Shown one piece after another: positions 43,517 through 52,336 of a stretch of DNA of 64,000 nucleotides (the first letter of the stretch is position 1; every line of letters starts with the position of its first letter). The translations under genes and the position numbers were made by a program. The stretch is from Hasllibacter sp963833115 (GTDB taxonomy: Bacteria > Pseudomonadota > Alphaproteobacteria > Rhodobacterales > Rhodobacteraceae), in NCBI GenBank assembly GCA_963833115.1, contig CAWHWS010000002.1, positions 1,674,001 to 1,738,000 of the forward strand, written 5' to 3'. Below the pieces are notes generated by a model. It saw only the letters and a list, made by a program, of their open reading frames with translations. It ran no database searches and was not told the origin of the DNA.

Positions 43517-44305
43517 ATGCACGGCAGCGCGAACCTCAACGTGATGATAAAGGCGGCGCGCCGCGCCGGGCGCTCGCTGTCCAAGGATTTCCGCGAGGTC
43601 GAGCAGCTCCAGGTCGGGGTGAAGGGGCCGGGCGACTTCGTGAGCCGCGCCGACATCGCCGCGCAGAAGATCCTGCGCGAGGACCTCCTGGGCACGCGCC
43701 CGAACTACGGCTTCCTCGGCGAGGAGGAGGACGAGATCGCCGGCACGGACCCGACGCGGCGCTGGATCGTGGACCCGCTCGACGGGACGACGAACTACCT
43801 CCACGGGATGCCGCACTGGGCGGTGTCGGTCGCGCTCGAGCACAAGGGCGAGGTGATCGCCGGGGTGATCCACGATCCGACCAAGGACGAGACCTTCGTC
43901 GCCGAGAAGGGGCTCGGCGCCTATCTCAACGAGAAGCGCATCCGGGTGTCGGGGCGGCGGCGGATGATCGAGTCGGTGTTCGCGACCGGCCTGCCCTTCG
44001 GCGGGCGCCGCGAGCTGCCCGCGACCCTCAAGGACCTCGCGCGGCTGCTGCCGGTGACGGCCGGGGTGCGGCGATGGGGGGCGGCGTCGCTGGACCTCGC
44101 CTACGTGGCGGCGGGTCGATACGAGGGGTTCTGGGAGCGCGGGCTCCATGCCTGGGACATGGCCGCCGGCATCGTGATCGCGCGCGAGGCCGGGGCGCTC
44201 GTCGAGCCGCTGGAGCCCGGGGCGGACATGCTCTCGGGCGGGGCGGTGATCGCCTGCGCGGAGCCGCTCTTCGACGAGTTCGCCAGGGTCATCCGCGCGG
44301 CCTAG
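43517..44305 (+). CDS. Inositol monophosphatase family protein
   Basis: 262 residues from ATG 43517 (GGAGAG upstream). Metal-binding motifs are GFLGEEEDE (Glu), DPLDGTTNYLHGMPHWAVSV (the DPxDGT signature) and ERGLHAWDMAAG (C-terminal WD). Mg2+-dependent sugar-phosphate phosphatases of this type act on inositol phosphate, fructose-1,6-bisphosphate or 3'-phosphoadenosine phosphate; overall it looks like the SuhB group. The stop overlaps the convergent rhomboid gene by 4 bp. Confidence 0.93.
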   Translation: MHGSANLNVMIKAARRAGRSLSKDFREVEQLQVGVKGPGDFVSRADIAAQKILREDLLGTRPNYGFLGEEEDEIAGTDPTRRWIVDPLDGTTNYLHGMPHWAVSVALEHKGEVIAGVIHDPTKDETFVAEKGLGAYLNEKRIRVSGRRRMIESVFATGLPFGGRRELPATLKDLARLLPVTAGVRRWGAASLDLAYVAAGRYEGFWERGLHAWDMAAGIVIAREAGALVEPLEPGADMLSGGAVIACAEPLFDEFARVIRAA

Positions 44306-45039
44306 CGGCGGGGCACGCGGGGGACGCCGCTGCGGACGTAGACCGCCTGCGGATGGTCCGGGTGCCCGTGCGTGCGGCGCCAGAAGGCCGGGCCGCCCAG
44401 CCGCGCGAAGACCGGCAGCGTGGCGACGAGCCCGGCGAGGAAGCCGCCCGCATGCGCCCAGTAGGCGACGCCGCCGCCGCTCGTGGGGGTCATCGCGCCG
44501 TTGAGGAGCTGCAGCCCGAACCAGGCGCCCAGGACGATCCAGGCGGGGATCGGGACGATCTTGATCAGGATCACGATGATGAAGAGGACGTCCACCTTCG
44601 CGCGCGGGAAGAGCAGGAGGTAGCCGCCCATCACGCCCGCGACGGCGCCGGACGCGCCCACCGTCGGCACCGGGGAGGACGGGTCCGACAGGACGTGCGC
44701 CGCCGCCGCCGCGAGCCCGGTGCCGAGGTAGAAGCCGAGGAAGCCCAGATGGCCGAGCTCGTCCTCCATGTTGTCGCCGAAGATCCACAGGAACAGCATG
44801 TTGCCGATGATGTGCATCCAGCCGCCATGGAGGAACATCGAGGTGAGCGCCGTCCAGGGGTCGAGGCCGGCGGCGACCTCCGCCGGGATCAGGGCGTAGC
44901 CGTCCCAGACGGCGAAGAGCGCGCGGGGGTCGTTCAGCGAGCCCGCATAGGCGAGGAACGCCAGCGCGTTGAGGGCGATGAGCGTCCAGACGACCCAGGG
45001 GGTGCCGCGCGAGGGGTTGTGGTCGCGGATCGGGAACAT
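44302..45039 (-). CDS. Rhomboid intramembrane serine protease
   Basis: 245 residues from ATG 45039. Six helices are predicted. TSMFLHGGWMHIIGNMLFLW is the L1/H2 signature, the nucleophile is in VGASGAVAGVMGGYLL (GASG), and the catalytic His is in VAYWAHAGGFLAG, so the Ser-His dyad is intact. It cleaves transmembrane substrates in the inner membrane; the substrate is unknown. Confidence 0.93.
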   Translation of the reverse strand: MFPIRDHNPSRGTPWVVWTLIALNALAFLAYAGSLNDPRALFAVWDGYALIPAEVAAGLDPWTALTSMFLHGGWMHIIGNMLFLWIFGDNMEDELGHLGFLGFYLGTGLAAAAAHVLSDPSSPVPTVGASGAVAGVMGGYLLLFPRAKVDVLFIIVILIKIVPIPAWIVLGAWFGLQLLNGAMTPTSGGGVAYWAHAGGFLAGLVATLPVFARLGGPAFWRRTHGHPDHPQAVYVRSGVPRVPRR

Positions 45040-45120
45040 GGGGCGCGACGTGGCGCGCGGCGGCGAGGGCGTCAAGCGGGCGGCTTGACCGGGGCGGCGG
45101 ACGCGCCATCCTTGCGGGTC

Positions 45121-45675
45121 ATGCGAACGATGCTCCTCACCGCCGCGATGCTCCTGGCCGGGGCCGCCGCCTCGGCGCAGGACTGCCCCGCCGCGCCCGC
45201 CATCGCGCCAGAGGCCGATCCGCTCCACGAGGCGCTCCGCGCGGCGCCGGATGCCGGGGCGGCGGGGCGGCTCTCGTCGGAGCTGTGGCGGCTCTGGACG
45301 CGGGCGCCGGACGAGGCGGCGCAGGCGCTCCTGGACCGGGGGATGGCGGCGATCCGGGTCGGGGACCTGATCGGCGCGGAGGCGGCGCTGGAACGGCTCG
45401 TGGCGTATTGCCCGGATTATGCCGAAGGCTGGAACCAGCGGGCGTTCGGGCGCTTCCTGGCCGGGCGGCTCGCCGAGGCTCTGGGCGACCTCGACCGGGC
45501 GCGGGCGCTCTCGCCGCGGCATCTGGGGGTGCTGACGGGCCGGGGGATGACCTTGATGCGGCTGGGCCGGGAGGCGGAGGCGCACGAGACGATCCGCGAG
45601 GCGCTGCGGCTCAACCCGTGGCTCGCCGAGCGCGCGCTGCTGCCGGAGGGGGAGCGGAACGCCGTGGACCTCTAG
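45121..45675 (+). CDS. Periplasmic TPR-repeat protein
   Basis: 184 residues from ATG 45121. Signal peptide 1-19 (MLLTAAMLLAGAAASAQ), two cysteines, then three tetratricopeptide-like repeats from about residue 80 (AIRVGDLIGAEAALERLVAY, then GWNQRAFGRFLAGRLAEALG, then TGRGMTLMRLGREAEAHETI). TPR proteins are adaptors; no partner is evident. Last gene before the tRNA-Leu boundary. Confidence 0.85.
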   Translation: MRTMLLTAAMLLAGAAASAQDCPAAPAIAPEADPLHEALRAAPDAGAAGRLSSELWRLWTRAPDEAAQALLDRGMAAIRVGDLIGAEAALERLVAYCPDYAEGWNQRAFGRFLAGRLAEALGDLDRARALSPRHLGVLTGRGMTLMRLGREAEAHETIREALRLNPWLAERALLPEGERNAVDL

Positions 45676-45699
45676 CCCGGCGGCGTGCCGGCCGGGGGC

Positions 45700-46030
45700 G
45701 ATCGGCGGGCGATCGGCGGGCGCGGGCGCTGCGTCGGGGGTGCCCCGGCGGCGTTCCGGCCCATTCGGGAGCGTCGCTCCGGGCCGGGCGTTGCCGGCGC
45801 CGGGCACCGCCCGGCGCCTGGCCCAACGCCGGGCGGCGCCGCCCGGCGCCGGCCGGGGGCGGGAGCCTTTCCGGTCCGGGCGCCGCTCGCGGCGTCGGCC
45901 GCCGCGTCCCCGGGGTGGAGGCGCCGGCCGCGCGGGAGCGCGATGCCGGGCGGGGTCGGCGCGGAACGGGCCCGGTCCGGTGCGCGGTCCGGCCGCCCGC
46001 TTGCCCGGGACGGACGAGGGGCCTAGTCCG
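45700..46030. other. Gene-free, hairpin-rich stretch before tRNA-Leu
   Basis: The 363 bp between the TPR gene and tRNA-Leu contain no convincing gene. They are almost pure G+C with overlapping inverted repeats (GCCGGGC, GGCGCC and CCCGGCG variants, densest at 45,790-45,865) and could fold extensively. No T-run or promoter is evident; open frames here are low-complexity Ala/Gly/Arg and not credible. Confidence 0.6.
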
Positions 46031-46038
46031 CCGGGGAT

Positions 46039-46123
46039 GCGGGCGTGGTGGAACCGGTAGACACACCGAACTTAAAATTCGTCGGCCTAGGCCATGCGGG
46101 TTCGAGTCCCGCCGCCCGCACCA
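46039..46123 (+). tRNA. tRNA-Leu (UAA)
   Basis: Acceptor GCGGGCG pairs with CGCCCGC, the anticodon loop is CTTAAAA (UAA, leucine), there is a long variable arm (class II, as for Leu), the T arm contains GGTTCGAGTCC, with discriminator A and an encoded CCA at 46121-46123. 85 nt. Everything downstream in the window is accessory in character, so this gene is a likely integration site; no repeat of its 3' end was found by eye in the window. Confidence 0.97.
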
Positions 46124-46680
46124 TCTACAGGCTTTCTCTCATAGCCCCCGCATTCTAGACCGTCCGTCCACCAATCATCCGCAAGATGGATCCCAGGATT
46201 GCACTCCGAGACGGGTAGACGTCCCCCGTTTGCCGGGCAGGCATTCAGGCACCGTATCCGGCTGCGAACGATCGAACATCGGGTCCGGGGCCGGCAATTC
46301 CTTCGCTTGCAGTCGCACTTCGGGACGTGCGTCAGGTCACGCGACCGCGTTGGACATCGGCCGTGCCGAGAAGATCAGGACGTCCGAGTACCGGCTCCGA
46401 GCAACCGCCAGACCGAACCTAGAACCTCGTCCCGCATCGGTCGGCTCACGACCCGTCGATCAGGGTACCCGCGTCCGCGACTGGCGCGATGGTCCCTCCC
46501 CCTGCCGCATCCTCGAACGCGCCGGGGGGCGGCGTCGTCATCGCGGCGATCGGCAGGCCTCCGGGGGCGGGACGCGCGGCGTCCGTCAGGTCCGGCAGGC
46601 AGGTCCTTCCATCCGCGGTCAGGACGCCGAGGGGCCGAGCGCCGGAGACCACGGGCAGGGCGAAGGTCCAGCCTGGAGCC
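46124..46680. other. Gene-free accessory DNA between tRNA-Leu and the IS element
   Basis: 557 bp at visibly lower GC than the core side. No intact gene is seen. A minus-strand open frame ending at 46446 reads in a protein-like way over about 80 codons (ALPVVSGARPLGVLTADG ... VADAGTLIDGS) up to the left end of the IS element. It could be the tail of a gene cut off by the insertion; no family recognised. Confidence 0.45.
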
Positions 46681-46733
46681 GGGGTCGACCCGCTTTCACG
46701 GACATCCTGACGGTTCAGCCGAAGGTGTTTCCG

Positions 46734-47060
46734 ATGACCCGCTCCCGCCCTGCCGACCTGCCGGAGTTTCGGCGTCGAATGGTCGATCTCGTCCGATCCG
46801 GCCGCACGCCCGATGAGTTGCCTCGTGGGTTCGAACCGCGTGCCGCGTCGATCGCCGGCCGGGTCCAGCGCGGCGATGCCGACGACGGCACGCGGCCCGA
46901 CGTGATGGCCTACGCCGAGCGCGACGAGCTCGCGCGCCTGCGCCGTGAGAACTGGCAGGAGCGCGATGTCTCGGCAGAGGCCAAGGCCTCGTTCGCGGCG
47001 GCCCCGGACGGGCGTGCGAGCCGGATAGCGGACCGGGCGGGCCATTCGTCCCGTCCGAAT
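46734..47060 (+). pseudogene. IS3-family OrfA remnant
   Basis: From ATG 46734, about the first 85 residues resemble IS3 OrfA: EFRRRMVDLVRSGRTPDELP, FEPRAASIAGRVQRGDADDG and AERDELARLRRENWQERDVS are a degraded HTH plus leucine-zipper region. The sequence after AKASFAA no longer follows the family, indicating a frameshift or deletion before the OrfB region. The normal programmed overlap with OrfB is lost. Confidence 0.7.
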
Positions 47061-47061
47061 C

Positions 47062-47913
47062 ATGGCCCGCGTGTCGGGCGGTGCCGCTTCCGGCTTCTAC
47101 GCTTGGCGCGACGGCCGACCGTCGGACCGGCGAGGACGCGATGCCGCCCTGCCGCGTCGTATCCGAACGGGTCACGCCGTCTCGCATGAGATATTAGGTG
47201 CACCGCGCGCTCATGCCGAGTGGCGTGCCGAGGGCCTCGAGATTGGGCGCGAGCGTGTCGCCCGGCCGATGCGCGAGGCCGGGATCACGGCGGTAAGCCG
47301 CAGGCGCCGAGCCGTCGCCATGACGATCCGCGCAGCGCGGCGGATCTCGGCCGGGGATCTCGTTCGGCGCGACGTCGGCGCTGACGGTCTCGGCGCGCTA
47401 CGGGTGGCGGACATCACCTTCGGTCCGGCGGCCGCGGGCGTTCTCTTCCTCGCCGTCGTCCTCGATGCCCGGTCCAGACGGATCGCCTAGCGGGCCTTCA
47501 GCCACGACCCGAAAATCCGCCCGGTCCTCGATGCGCCCGGCATGGCCATCGCGTCACGCAAGCCCGAACGCGTTATACATCATAGCGATAAGGGGTCGCA
47601 GTCCACATCCTGGGCCTTCGGGCACCGCTGCCGGGCGGCGAACGTGCGGCCGTCGACCGGCCCCGCGGGCGGCGCTCTCGACGACGCCATGTGCGAGAGC
47701 TCCTTCGCCACGCTGGAATGCGAGCAGATCGACCGCCACCGCTTCGCCGCGAAGGCCGCGTCCCAGATCGCCGTGTTCCGCTTCATCGAGAGCTTCTACG
47801 ACCCGTCGCGCCGGCACTCGTCCATCCGCTGCATGTCATCCGCCGAGTTCGAAGCCGCCCGCCGACCCCACCGTGTCCGGACGGGCGCGCCCGAACCCGA
47901 AAACTGTCCATGA
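47062..47913 (+). pseudogene. IS3-family OrfB transposase with in-frame stop
   Basis: Reads from ATG 47062 as an IS3 integrase-type transposase: FYAWRDGRPS, ERVARPMREAGITAVSRRR, then VADITFGPAAAGVLFLAVVL (first Asp). After RRIA there is an in-frame TAG (47488-47490) where a full-length enzyme continues. The same frame resumes as HHSDKGSQ (second Asp) and DAMCESSFATLECE (Glu) to the stop at 47911. The DDE residues are present but the protein is broken. Confidence 0.8.
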
Positions 47914-48108
47914 ACGCGGGTCAACTCCAGGAGACTGGGCGTCGATCGGCCGCGACGGGCGCGCGCCGCCAGGACTTCGGCCGATGCGGCGAGATCGGGT
48001 CCGATCGCCAGACCGGCCGTTCGACGACATCCCCGAACTGGTCTTCGGCGCGGACGGAGCGGACGTCCGGCTTCGTGCCACGAGCGGCCGCCGCACCTGC
48101 CCCGCCGC

Positions 48109-48504
48109 TCAAGCCACCGCAAGCGCCTCAATCTCGAACAACAGGCCCGGGATCGCGAGCCGGTTCACTCCGAGCAGCGTCATCGGTGGAGCATTGCCCG
48201 TCGGTCCGAAGCGCATCCCCAGCAGGTCGAAGTTCGCAAGCGCCTCGTCCACGTCGGTGGCGAACACCCCCAGCCGGACGACGTTGCCGAGGCCCATCTC
48301 GGCAGCGGTCAGCACCGCCTCCAGATTGTCCAGGGCCAGGCCGATCTGGCCGCGCATGTCGCCGGGATGCTTGGGGTTGCCCTCCGCGTCCACGGCGGCC
48401 TGGCCCGCGCAGATCAGTTGGCGCGTGTCGCCGTCGACGATCTCGGCCTGATTGTAGCCGAGCCTCAGCGACCAGTCCCACGGGTTCACGGCAGTGCGTT
48501 GCAT
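48109..48504 (-). CDS. RidA family protein
   Basis: 131 residues from ATG 48504 (AAAGGGA upstream). The RidA/YjgF fold is indicated by VDGDTRQLICAGQAAVDAEG, the MRGQIGLALDNLEAVLTAAE helix and GLGNVVRLGVFATDVDEALA. The canonical active Arg near the C-terminus (CxxRxxL) is not obvious: the end reads MTLLGVNRLAIPGLLFEIEA. The subfamily may therefore not be an imine deaminase. It is divergently transcribed from the WYL regulator across an 86-bp gap containing a palindrome. Confidence 0.88.
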   Translation of the reverse strand: MQRTAVNPWDWSLRLGYNQAEIVDGDTRQLICAGQAAVDAEGNPKHPGDMRGQIGLALDNLEAVLTAAEMGLGNVVRLGVFATDVDEALANFDLLGMRFGPTGNAPPMTLLGVNRLAIPGLLFEIEALAVA

Positions 48505-48547
48505 GTCCAGTCGTCCCTTTCGCGTTGCGTGCGGACTGCATGTTGTG

Positions 48548-48561
48548 AAACGGTGCCGTTT
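48548..48561. promoter_or_regulatory. Operator-like palindrome between ridA-like gene and WYL regulator
   Basis: AAACGGTGCCGTTT has perfect 6-bp arms around TG, in the middle of the 86-bp divergent intergenic region. Placement is what one expects for the binding site of the adjacent WYL regulator controlling itself and the RidA gene; binding is inferred, not shown. Confidence 0.45.
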
Positions 48562-48590
48562 TCTGTCACCGAACCTGCCATGGTCGAGCA

Positions 48591-49310
48591 ATGGACATTC
48601 GCCTTCGCCACGACGCCCTCGTGCGAAGCCTGCGCCGCAACGGCACCTCGACCGTCGGCGATCTGGCGCAGGAGGTCGGCGCATCTCGCAGGACAGTCCT
48701 GCGCGACATCGGCGCGCTGCGTGAGCAGGGCTATCTCATCCACTCGGAGCCCGGACGCGGGGGCGGCGTGGGGCTCGATCCCCAGTCGGTGCAGACCACG
48801 GCGCGGCTCTCGGTCCCCGAGGTCTTCGCCCTCATCCTGGGCGTCGCGGCGATGCGGGCGGCGCGCAGCCTGCCGTTCTCCGATCTCGCCGATAGCGGGC
48901 TCGCCAGGATCGAGGGGGCGCTTCCTCCGGACAAGCTGCGCGACCTGCGCCGGTTCCTCGACTGCCTGCATGTCGGACGGCTCTCGCCGCGGCAGGACAT
49001 CTCGGACATGGGCGCGATGGACGCCGCGCTCCTGCCCACGTTCGAGACCGCCTTTCTGAAGCGGCTGCGGCTACGGTTTCGCTACCGCGATGCGCAAGGG
49101 CGCCGGACCCGCCGCGAGGTCGAACCGCAGGCGATGCTCATCCTTCCGCCATTGTGGTATCTTGTCGGATGGGATCCCGCGCGAGGCGATTTCCGACACT
49201 TCCGGATGGACCGCATAGCCGAACCGGAGGTGATCCACGGCGCGACGTTCAAGCCGCGTCACGTGCCGTTCGAGGACGACGTCTGCCCTTACCGGGACCT
49301 GCCTCGCTGA
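48591..49310 (+). CDS. YafY-type HTH/WYL transcriptional regulator
   Basis: 239 residues. An N-terminal winged HTH (NGTSTVGDLAQEVGASRRTV, then LRDIGALREQGYLIHSEPGR) is followed by a WYL ligand-sensing domain whose core reads LILPPLWYLVGWDPARGDFR with RHFRMDRI-type sequence just after (WYL realised as WYLVGW). Such proteins are repressors or activators responding to small ligands or nucleic acid, and some regulate CRISPR or defence genes. Here the divergent RidA gene is the obvious target. Confidence 0.9.
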   Translation: MDIRLRHDALVRSLRRNGTSTVGDLAQEVGASRRTVLRDIGALREQGYLIHSEPGRGGGVGLDPQSVQTTARLSVPEVFALILGVAAMRAARSLPFSDLADSGLARIEGALPPDKLRDLRRFLDCLHVGRLSPRQDISDMGAMDAALLPTFETAFLKRLRLRFRYRDAQGRRTRREVEPQAMLILPPLWYLVGWDPARGDFRHFRMDRIAEPEVIHGATFKPRHVPFEDDVCPYRDLPR

Positions 49311-49425
49311 CCGTCGCAGAAGCCGACATTCGATCGCCTCGTGGCATCGGTCGAAGAGGGCTCGGAGCGGCCGGTCGTCCGCCTCCTGTGGTACGGTCCT
49401 CTGCCGGCATCCTGCGGGCGTCAGG

Positions 49426-49650
49426 GTGGTGATGGGGGATCGGAGGATGCCCCATGCGCATCACCGACCTGCCCGTCCCGCGGCCGAGCCCGCGCGCCTG
49501 GAACCGCGGCCGCATCGTCGGCCGAAGCGCGCGCTGCCGCCCGAGCGCGTCCGGGCCATTCGCGTGCGGCTGGAGCTGGCCGGGCGGGTTCGCGATCTCG
49601 CGCCGTCGAACATGGAGCCGCGAACCGATAGCCCGATGGCAGCCCCGTGA
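49426..49650 (+). pseudogene. Tyrosine-recombinase (integrase) fragment
   Basis: A short frame reading RALPPERVRAIRVRLELAGR then VRDLAPSNMEPRTDSPMAAP resembles the start of site-specific integrases of the form VWAIRVRLELAGRVRDLALFN. The similarity stops abruptly, no catalytic Arg/His/Tyr is present, and a broken HNH gene converges on it. Identification rests on one remembered motif. Confidence 0.4.
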
Positions 49651-49666
49651 TCCGCTCCTCATCCGT

Positions 49667-50614
49667 TCACGCCGCCGCCGTGTAGAGTTCGAACCGCTGC
49701 GCCAGCCGGTCCCGGTCGGGGCGGCGCCGCTCGCGCCCGGGCAGGTGGATCGACTTCCCCCGAAGGCCGTCGATCGCCTCGAGCACTGGCCCGTCGTCCT
49801 GCGCCATGAGCGGGTCCGACGCGTGGAGCCGGTCGTCCGGGTCGATCCCGATCCGATGGGCGTCGAAGGCCGCGTGGTGGATCTTCGAGAGCGGCACGCC
49901 GATCGGCACCGCAGGCTGGCCGAAGGCCGCGTCGCCATCCGCCGCGATGTGAGCGGCATCGAGAACCCGCGCCTCGGGCAGGCACGAGAGCGCGCAGCGC
50001 CCGCCATAGGCGTCGAGCATGGCGGTGCGGAACGAGGCCTGGTGCAGGCGGCGCTTCGCCAGCGTGAGCCCGTAGCGCCGCTCGCCAGCGGTCTCCGGCG
50101 GATCGCGCGCGATGAGGGCGGCCTCGGCCGAGCGACCCGGAGGCGAGCGATGCCGTGAGGCCGGCACCGTCCCACCCGACCACGTAGGTCGGCAGCAGCG
50201 CCCGATAGCGGCCCGGCGAGGTGCCCCGGACGTCGAGGATCGGCACGCCCTCGTCATACTTCTCGCGCCGCCCGCGATCGTCGGCGGCGTCGGGGGCTCG
50301 TCCCCATGAGCGCGTCATCGGCCGTGTCCGAGCCGCCATAGACCTGCGTGGGGACCTCTCGTTGGTCGTCGTACGGGACCTTCGCCCCCGAGCGCGGTTA
50401 GGCGGTGCGGATGGACAGGAGCCGGTGGCTCGAAGATCGCCCGCTGCGGGTCGACCGAGGGCACGCGATCGCCCCTGACCTGGAAGCCCGCCGCGAGATG
50501 GTCCGGAGTCAGCCCGCCGTGGAGCAGAACCAAGCGGCGGACTTGGGCGAAGGCGGCGAGCCGCAGGGCATCGTCGGCCGCGCGAGCCGGCCCCCTGGCC
50601 GCTGCTCCCATCAT
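49667..50614 (-). pseudogene. HNH endonuclease (COG3440-like), multiply frameshifted
   Basis: Pieces of one protein lie in three minus-strand frames. N-terminal: LRLAAFAQVRRLVLLHGGLT and GDRVPSVDPQRAIFEPPAPV (50315-50614). Middle: EKYDEGVPILDVRGTSPGRY (around 50,190-50,260). C-terminal: RRLHQASFRTAMLDAYGGRC, DAAHIAADGDAAFGQP and LSKIHHAAFDAH (49667-50,110). The HNH core is recognisable, but the Asn usually found in PNGxPLSKIHH is Ile here. At least two indels separate the parts, so it is not functional as sequenced. Confidence 0.75.
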
Positions 50615-50617
50615 CGC

Positions 50618-51208
50618 TCATGCCAGGAACGCCTCCTCGTCGTTAACGCGCCTTGGCCGAGGCGGGGCCGGACAGGCCGTGGCGTGCCGAACCGGGCGGA
50701 CGCCTCGGCGGGATCGGCGGAGCACGCGGCGATGCGGTCGGCCGCGGCCTCCCAGAGCGCGAGGCCCTTCTGAGCGCCGATGCCATAACCCCTCGAAGCC
50801 GACGATCTGCCGGCCGAACGAGGTCGACGGTTCGAACCATGTCTCCTCCGGCCAGAACGTCGGTTCGACCAGCGCGCGCGCGGCGAAGGGGAAGTCGCCG
50901 CGCGTGCCGTCCCTGCGGCAACGGGCGATCCGCGCGCGCATCTCCCTCAGGGACGGCGCGCCGTTGGCCTCGCCGAACGCCTCCCAGGCGAAGGAGGAGG
51001 GCATGTCGGCGGCGTGGGCGAAGACGCCCCCGCCCAGGATAAGGTTCACGGGCGCCTTGGCCTGGAACAGGAACGGCTCGCCCGGGCGGAGGGTGCGGAA
51101 CGACCGCGGTTCTGGGGACCAGAAGTTCACGTCGGACCAACGTGTGCCGGCACGTAGGTGCGCGTGCCGGTCGTGGTCGGTGACGCCGAGGGCGAGGGAG
51201 ATCGCCAT
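50618..51208 (-). pseudogene. N-terminal half of a second HNH-type endonuclease, frameshifted and truncated
   Basis: Reads GVTDHDRHAHLRAGTRWSDV, NFWSPEPRSFRTLRPGEPFL and SSFAWEAFGEANGAPSLREM, the N-terminal domain of a common putative restriction endonuclease family. At about 50,785 one extra base shifts the frame; the +1 frame continues correctly (YGIGAQKGLALWEAAADRIA, then RFGTPRPVRPRLGQGAL). The sequence then stops without the HNH domain and runs straight into the neighbouring HNH pseudogene. Confidence 0.7.
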
Positions 51209-51324
51209 GGCCGGACCGTAGGCGGGGGCAGGGGCCCGTCACCTGCCCGGTCCGACGGCGAGGGACGTTCGTCCTTCGTTGCCTTGGCGCTATCCTACGG
51301 CAGCCCCGCAGGAGGAGTCCGCCC

Positions 51325-51966
51325 ATGCCTGCCGCCCCATCCCTCGCCCTGCCATCGGAGGCTCTCGCCAAGGAGGACCCGAGCGACGACGCGCTGTTCT
51401 ACCGGCCCGCCCGGCTGGTCCATCACATCGACGACGTCGCGGTGCGGGCGCTGATCGCGCACTATGCGGAGCGTTTGGCGCCCGGCGCCGACGTGCTCGA
51501 CCTGATGTCCTCCTGGGTCAGCCACCTGCCGGCGCTGGAGGACGCGCCGGTCGGCCACGTGCTGGGCCACGGCATGAACGCCGAGGAGCTGGCGGCGAAC
51601 CCGCGCCTGGACAGGTGGTGGGTGCAGGACCTCGACCGCGACCAGGTGCTGCCGCTGCCGGACGCGTCGCGTGACGCGGTGCTGGCCTGCGTCGGGGTGC
51701 AGTACCTGCAGCGGCCGGTCGAGGCGTTTGCGGAGGTGGCCCGCGTTCTCCGCCCGGGCGGGCGGGTGATCGTGTCCTACTCGAACCGGTGCTTCCCCAC
51801 GAAGGCGGTGGCGGCGTGGCTCGCGCTGGACATGCGCGGGCGAACCGGGCTCGTGGCGCGCTACCTCGAGGCGGCGGGGATGGGGCACGTTACCGCGACC
51901 GTGCTCGCGGACGGTCGGACGGGTGATCCGATGGTTGTCGTGGAAGGGGTTGCACGAGGCGGGTGA
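51325..51966 (+). CDS. Class I SAM-dependent methyltransferase
   Basis: 213 residues from ATG 51325 (AGGAGG upstream). VLDLMSSWVSHLP replaces the usual glycine-rich loop in this subfamily, GHGMNAEELAANPRLDRWWV follows, and LPLPDASRDAVLACVGVQYL and EVARVLRPGGRVIVSYSNRC match motifs II-III of methyltransferase_11. Intact among decayed genes. Substrate unknown. Confidence 0.88.
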   Translation: MPAAPSLALPSEALAKEDPSDDALFYRPARLVHHIDDVAVRALIAHYAERLAPGADVLDLMSSWVSHLPALEDAPVGHVLGHGMNAEELAANPRLDRWWVQDLDRDQVLPLPDASRDAVLACVGVQYLQRPVEAFAEVARVLRPGGRVIVSYSNRCFPTKAVAAWLALDMRGRTGLVARYLEAAGMGHVTATVLADGRTGDPMVVVEGVARGG

Positions 51967-52336
51967 GGGAAGCGCGGGTGGCTCCTGGAACTGCGACGCC
52001 GCCCCAACTGCTTTTCGGAACTCATGTAACTGTTCCACGCCGTTCAAACGAGAGCTTGGCTCAGTGCCGTTCTCGCCAGCAGGGCTCGGTATGACAGAAG
52101 GCGGGCCGACCCTCGAAGAATGAGGAAGCTTCGAGAAACACGAATCGGACGGTGCGAGCTCAGAGCCCAAGGACGCCTCCTCGGGATCGGTCCGGCATTA
52201 CCCGCCGCCGGCGACCTCGTCGAGACGGGCGAACTGGTCCGGCCGCGTGCCCGGCGCTATGGCGCCGTCATGCCGGCAGAACCCATGCACCGTGCGAGGC
52301 AGCGCCATTCACGAGATACTGACATGCGCGGGTGCG
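51967..52336. other. Gene-free stretch after the methyltransferase gene
   Basis: 370 bp at lower GC than the core. No credible start or domain is seen in any frame, and no clear repeat or hairpin. It may be decayed sequence leading into the broken membrane-protein gene. Confidence 0.4.

Larger units (their letters stand above)
46681..47928 (+). mobile_element. Decayed IS3-family insertion sequence
   Basis: About 1.25 kb, the normal IS3-family size. Terminal inverted repeats are still visible: the left end GGGGTCGACCCGCTTTCACG at 46681 and the right end at 47905-47928 read inward match at about 20 of 24 positions. Inside are an OrfA-like HTH protein and an OrfB-like DDE transposase, both damaged. 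No 3-bp target duplication remains. The element is probably immobile. Confidence 0.85.

Noticed and set aside
45685..46026. Open frames in the GC-rich gap before tRNA-Leu
   Set aside because: Low-complexity Ala/Gly/Arg/Pro composition produced by inverted repeats; no start signal or homology.
46199..46816. Plus-strand 205-codon frame after tRNA-Leu
   Set aside because: Arg/Ser/Pro-rich, no domain, and it overlaps the IS left end and OrfA in another frame.
49249..50175. 308-codon minus-strand frame overlapping the integrase and HNH remnants
   Set aside because: Ser/Arg/Pro-rich shadow; the real residues of the HNH protein lie in the other minus frames.
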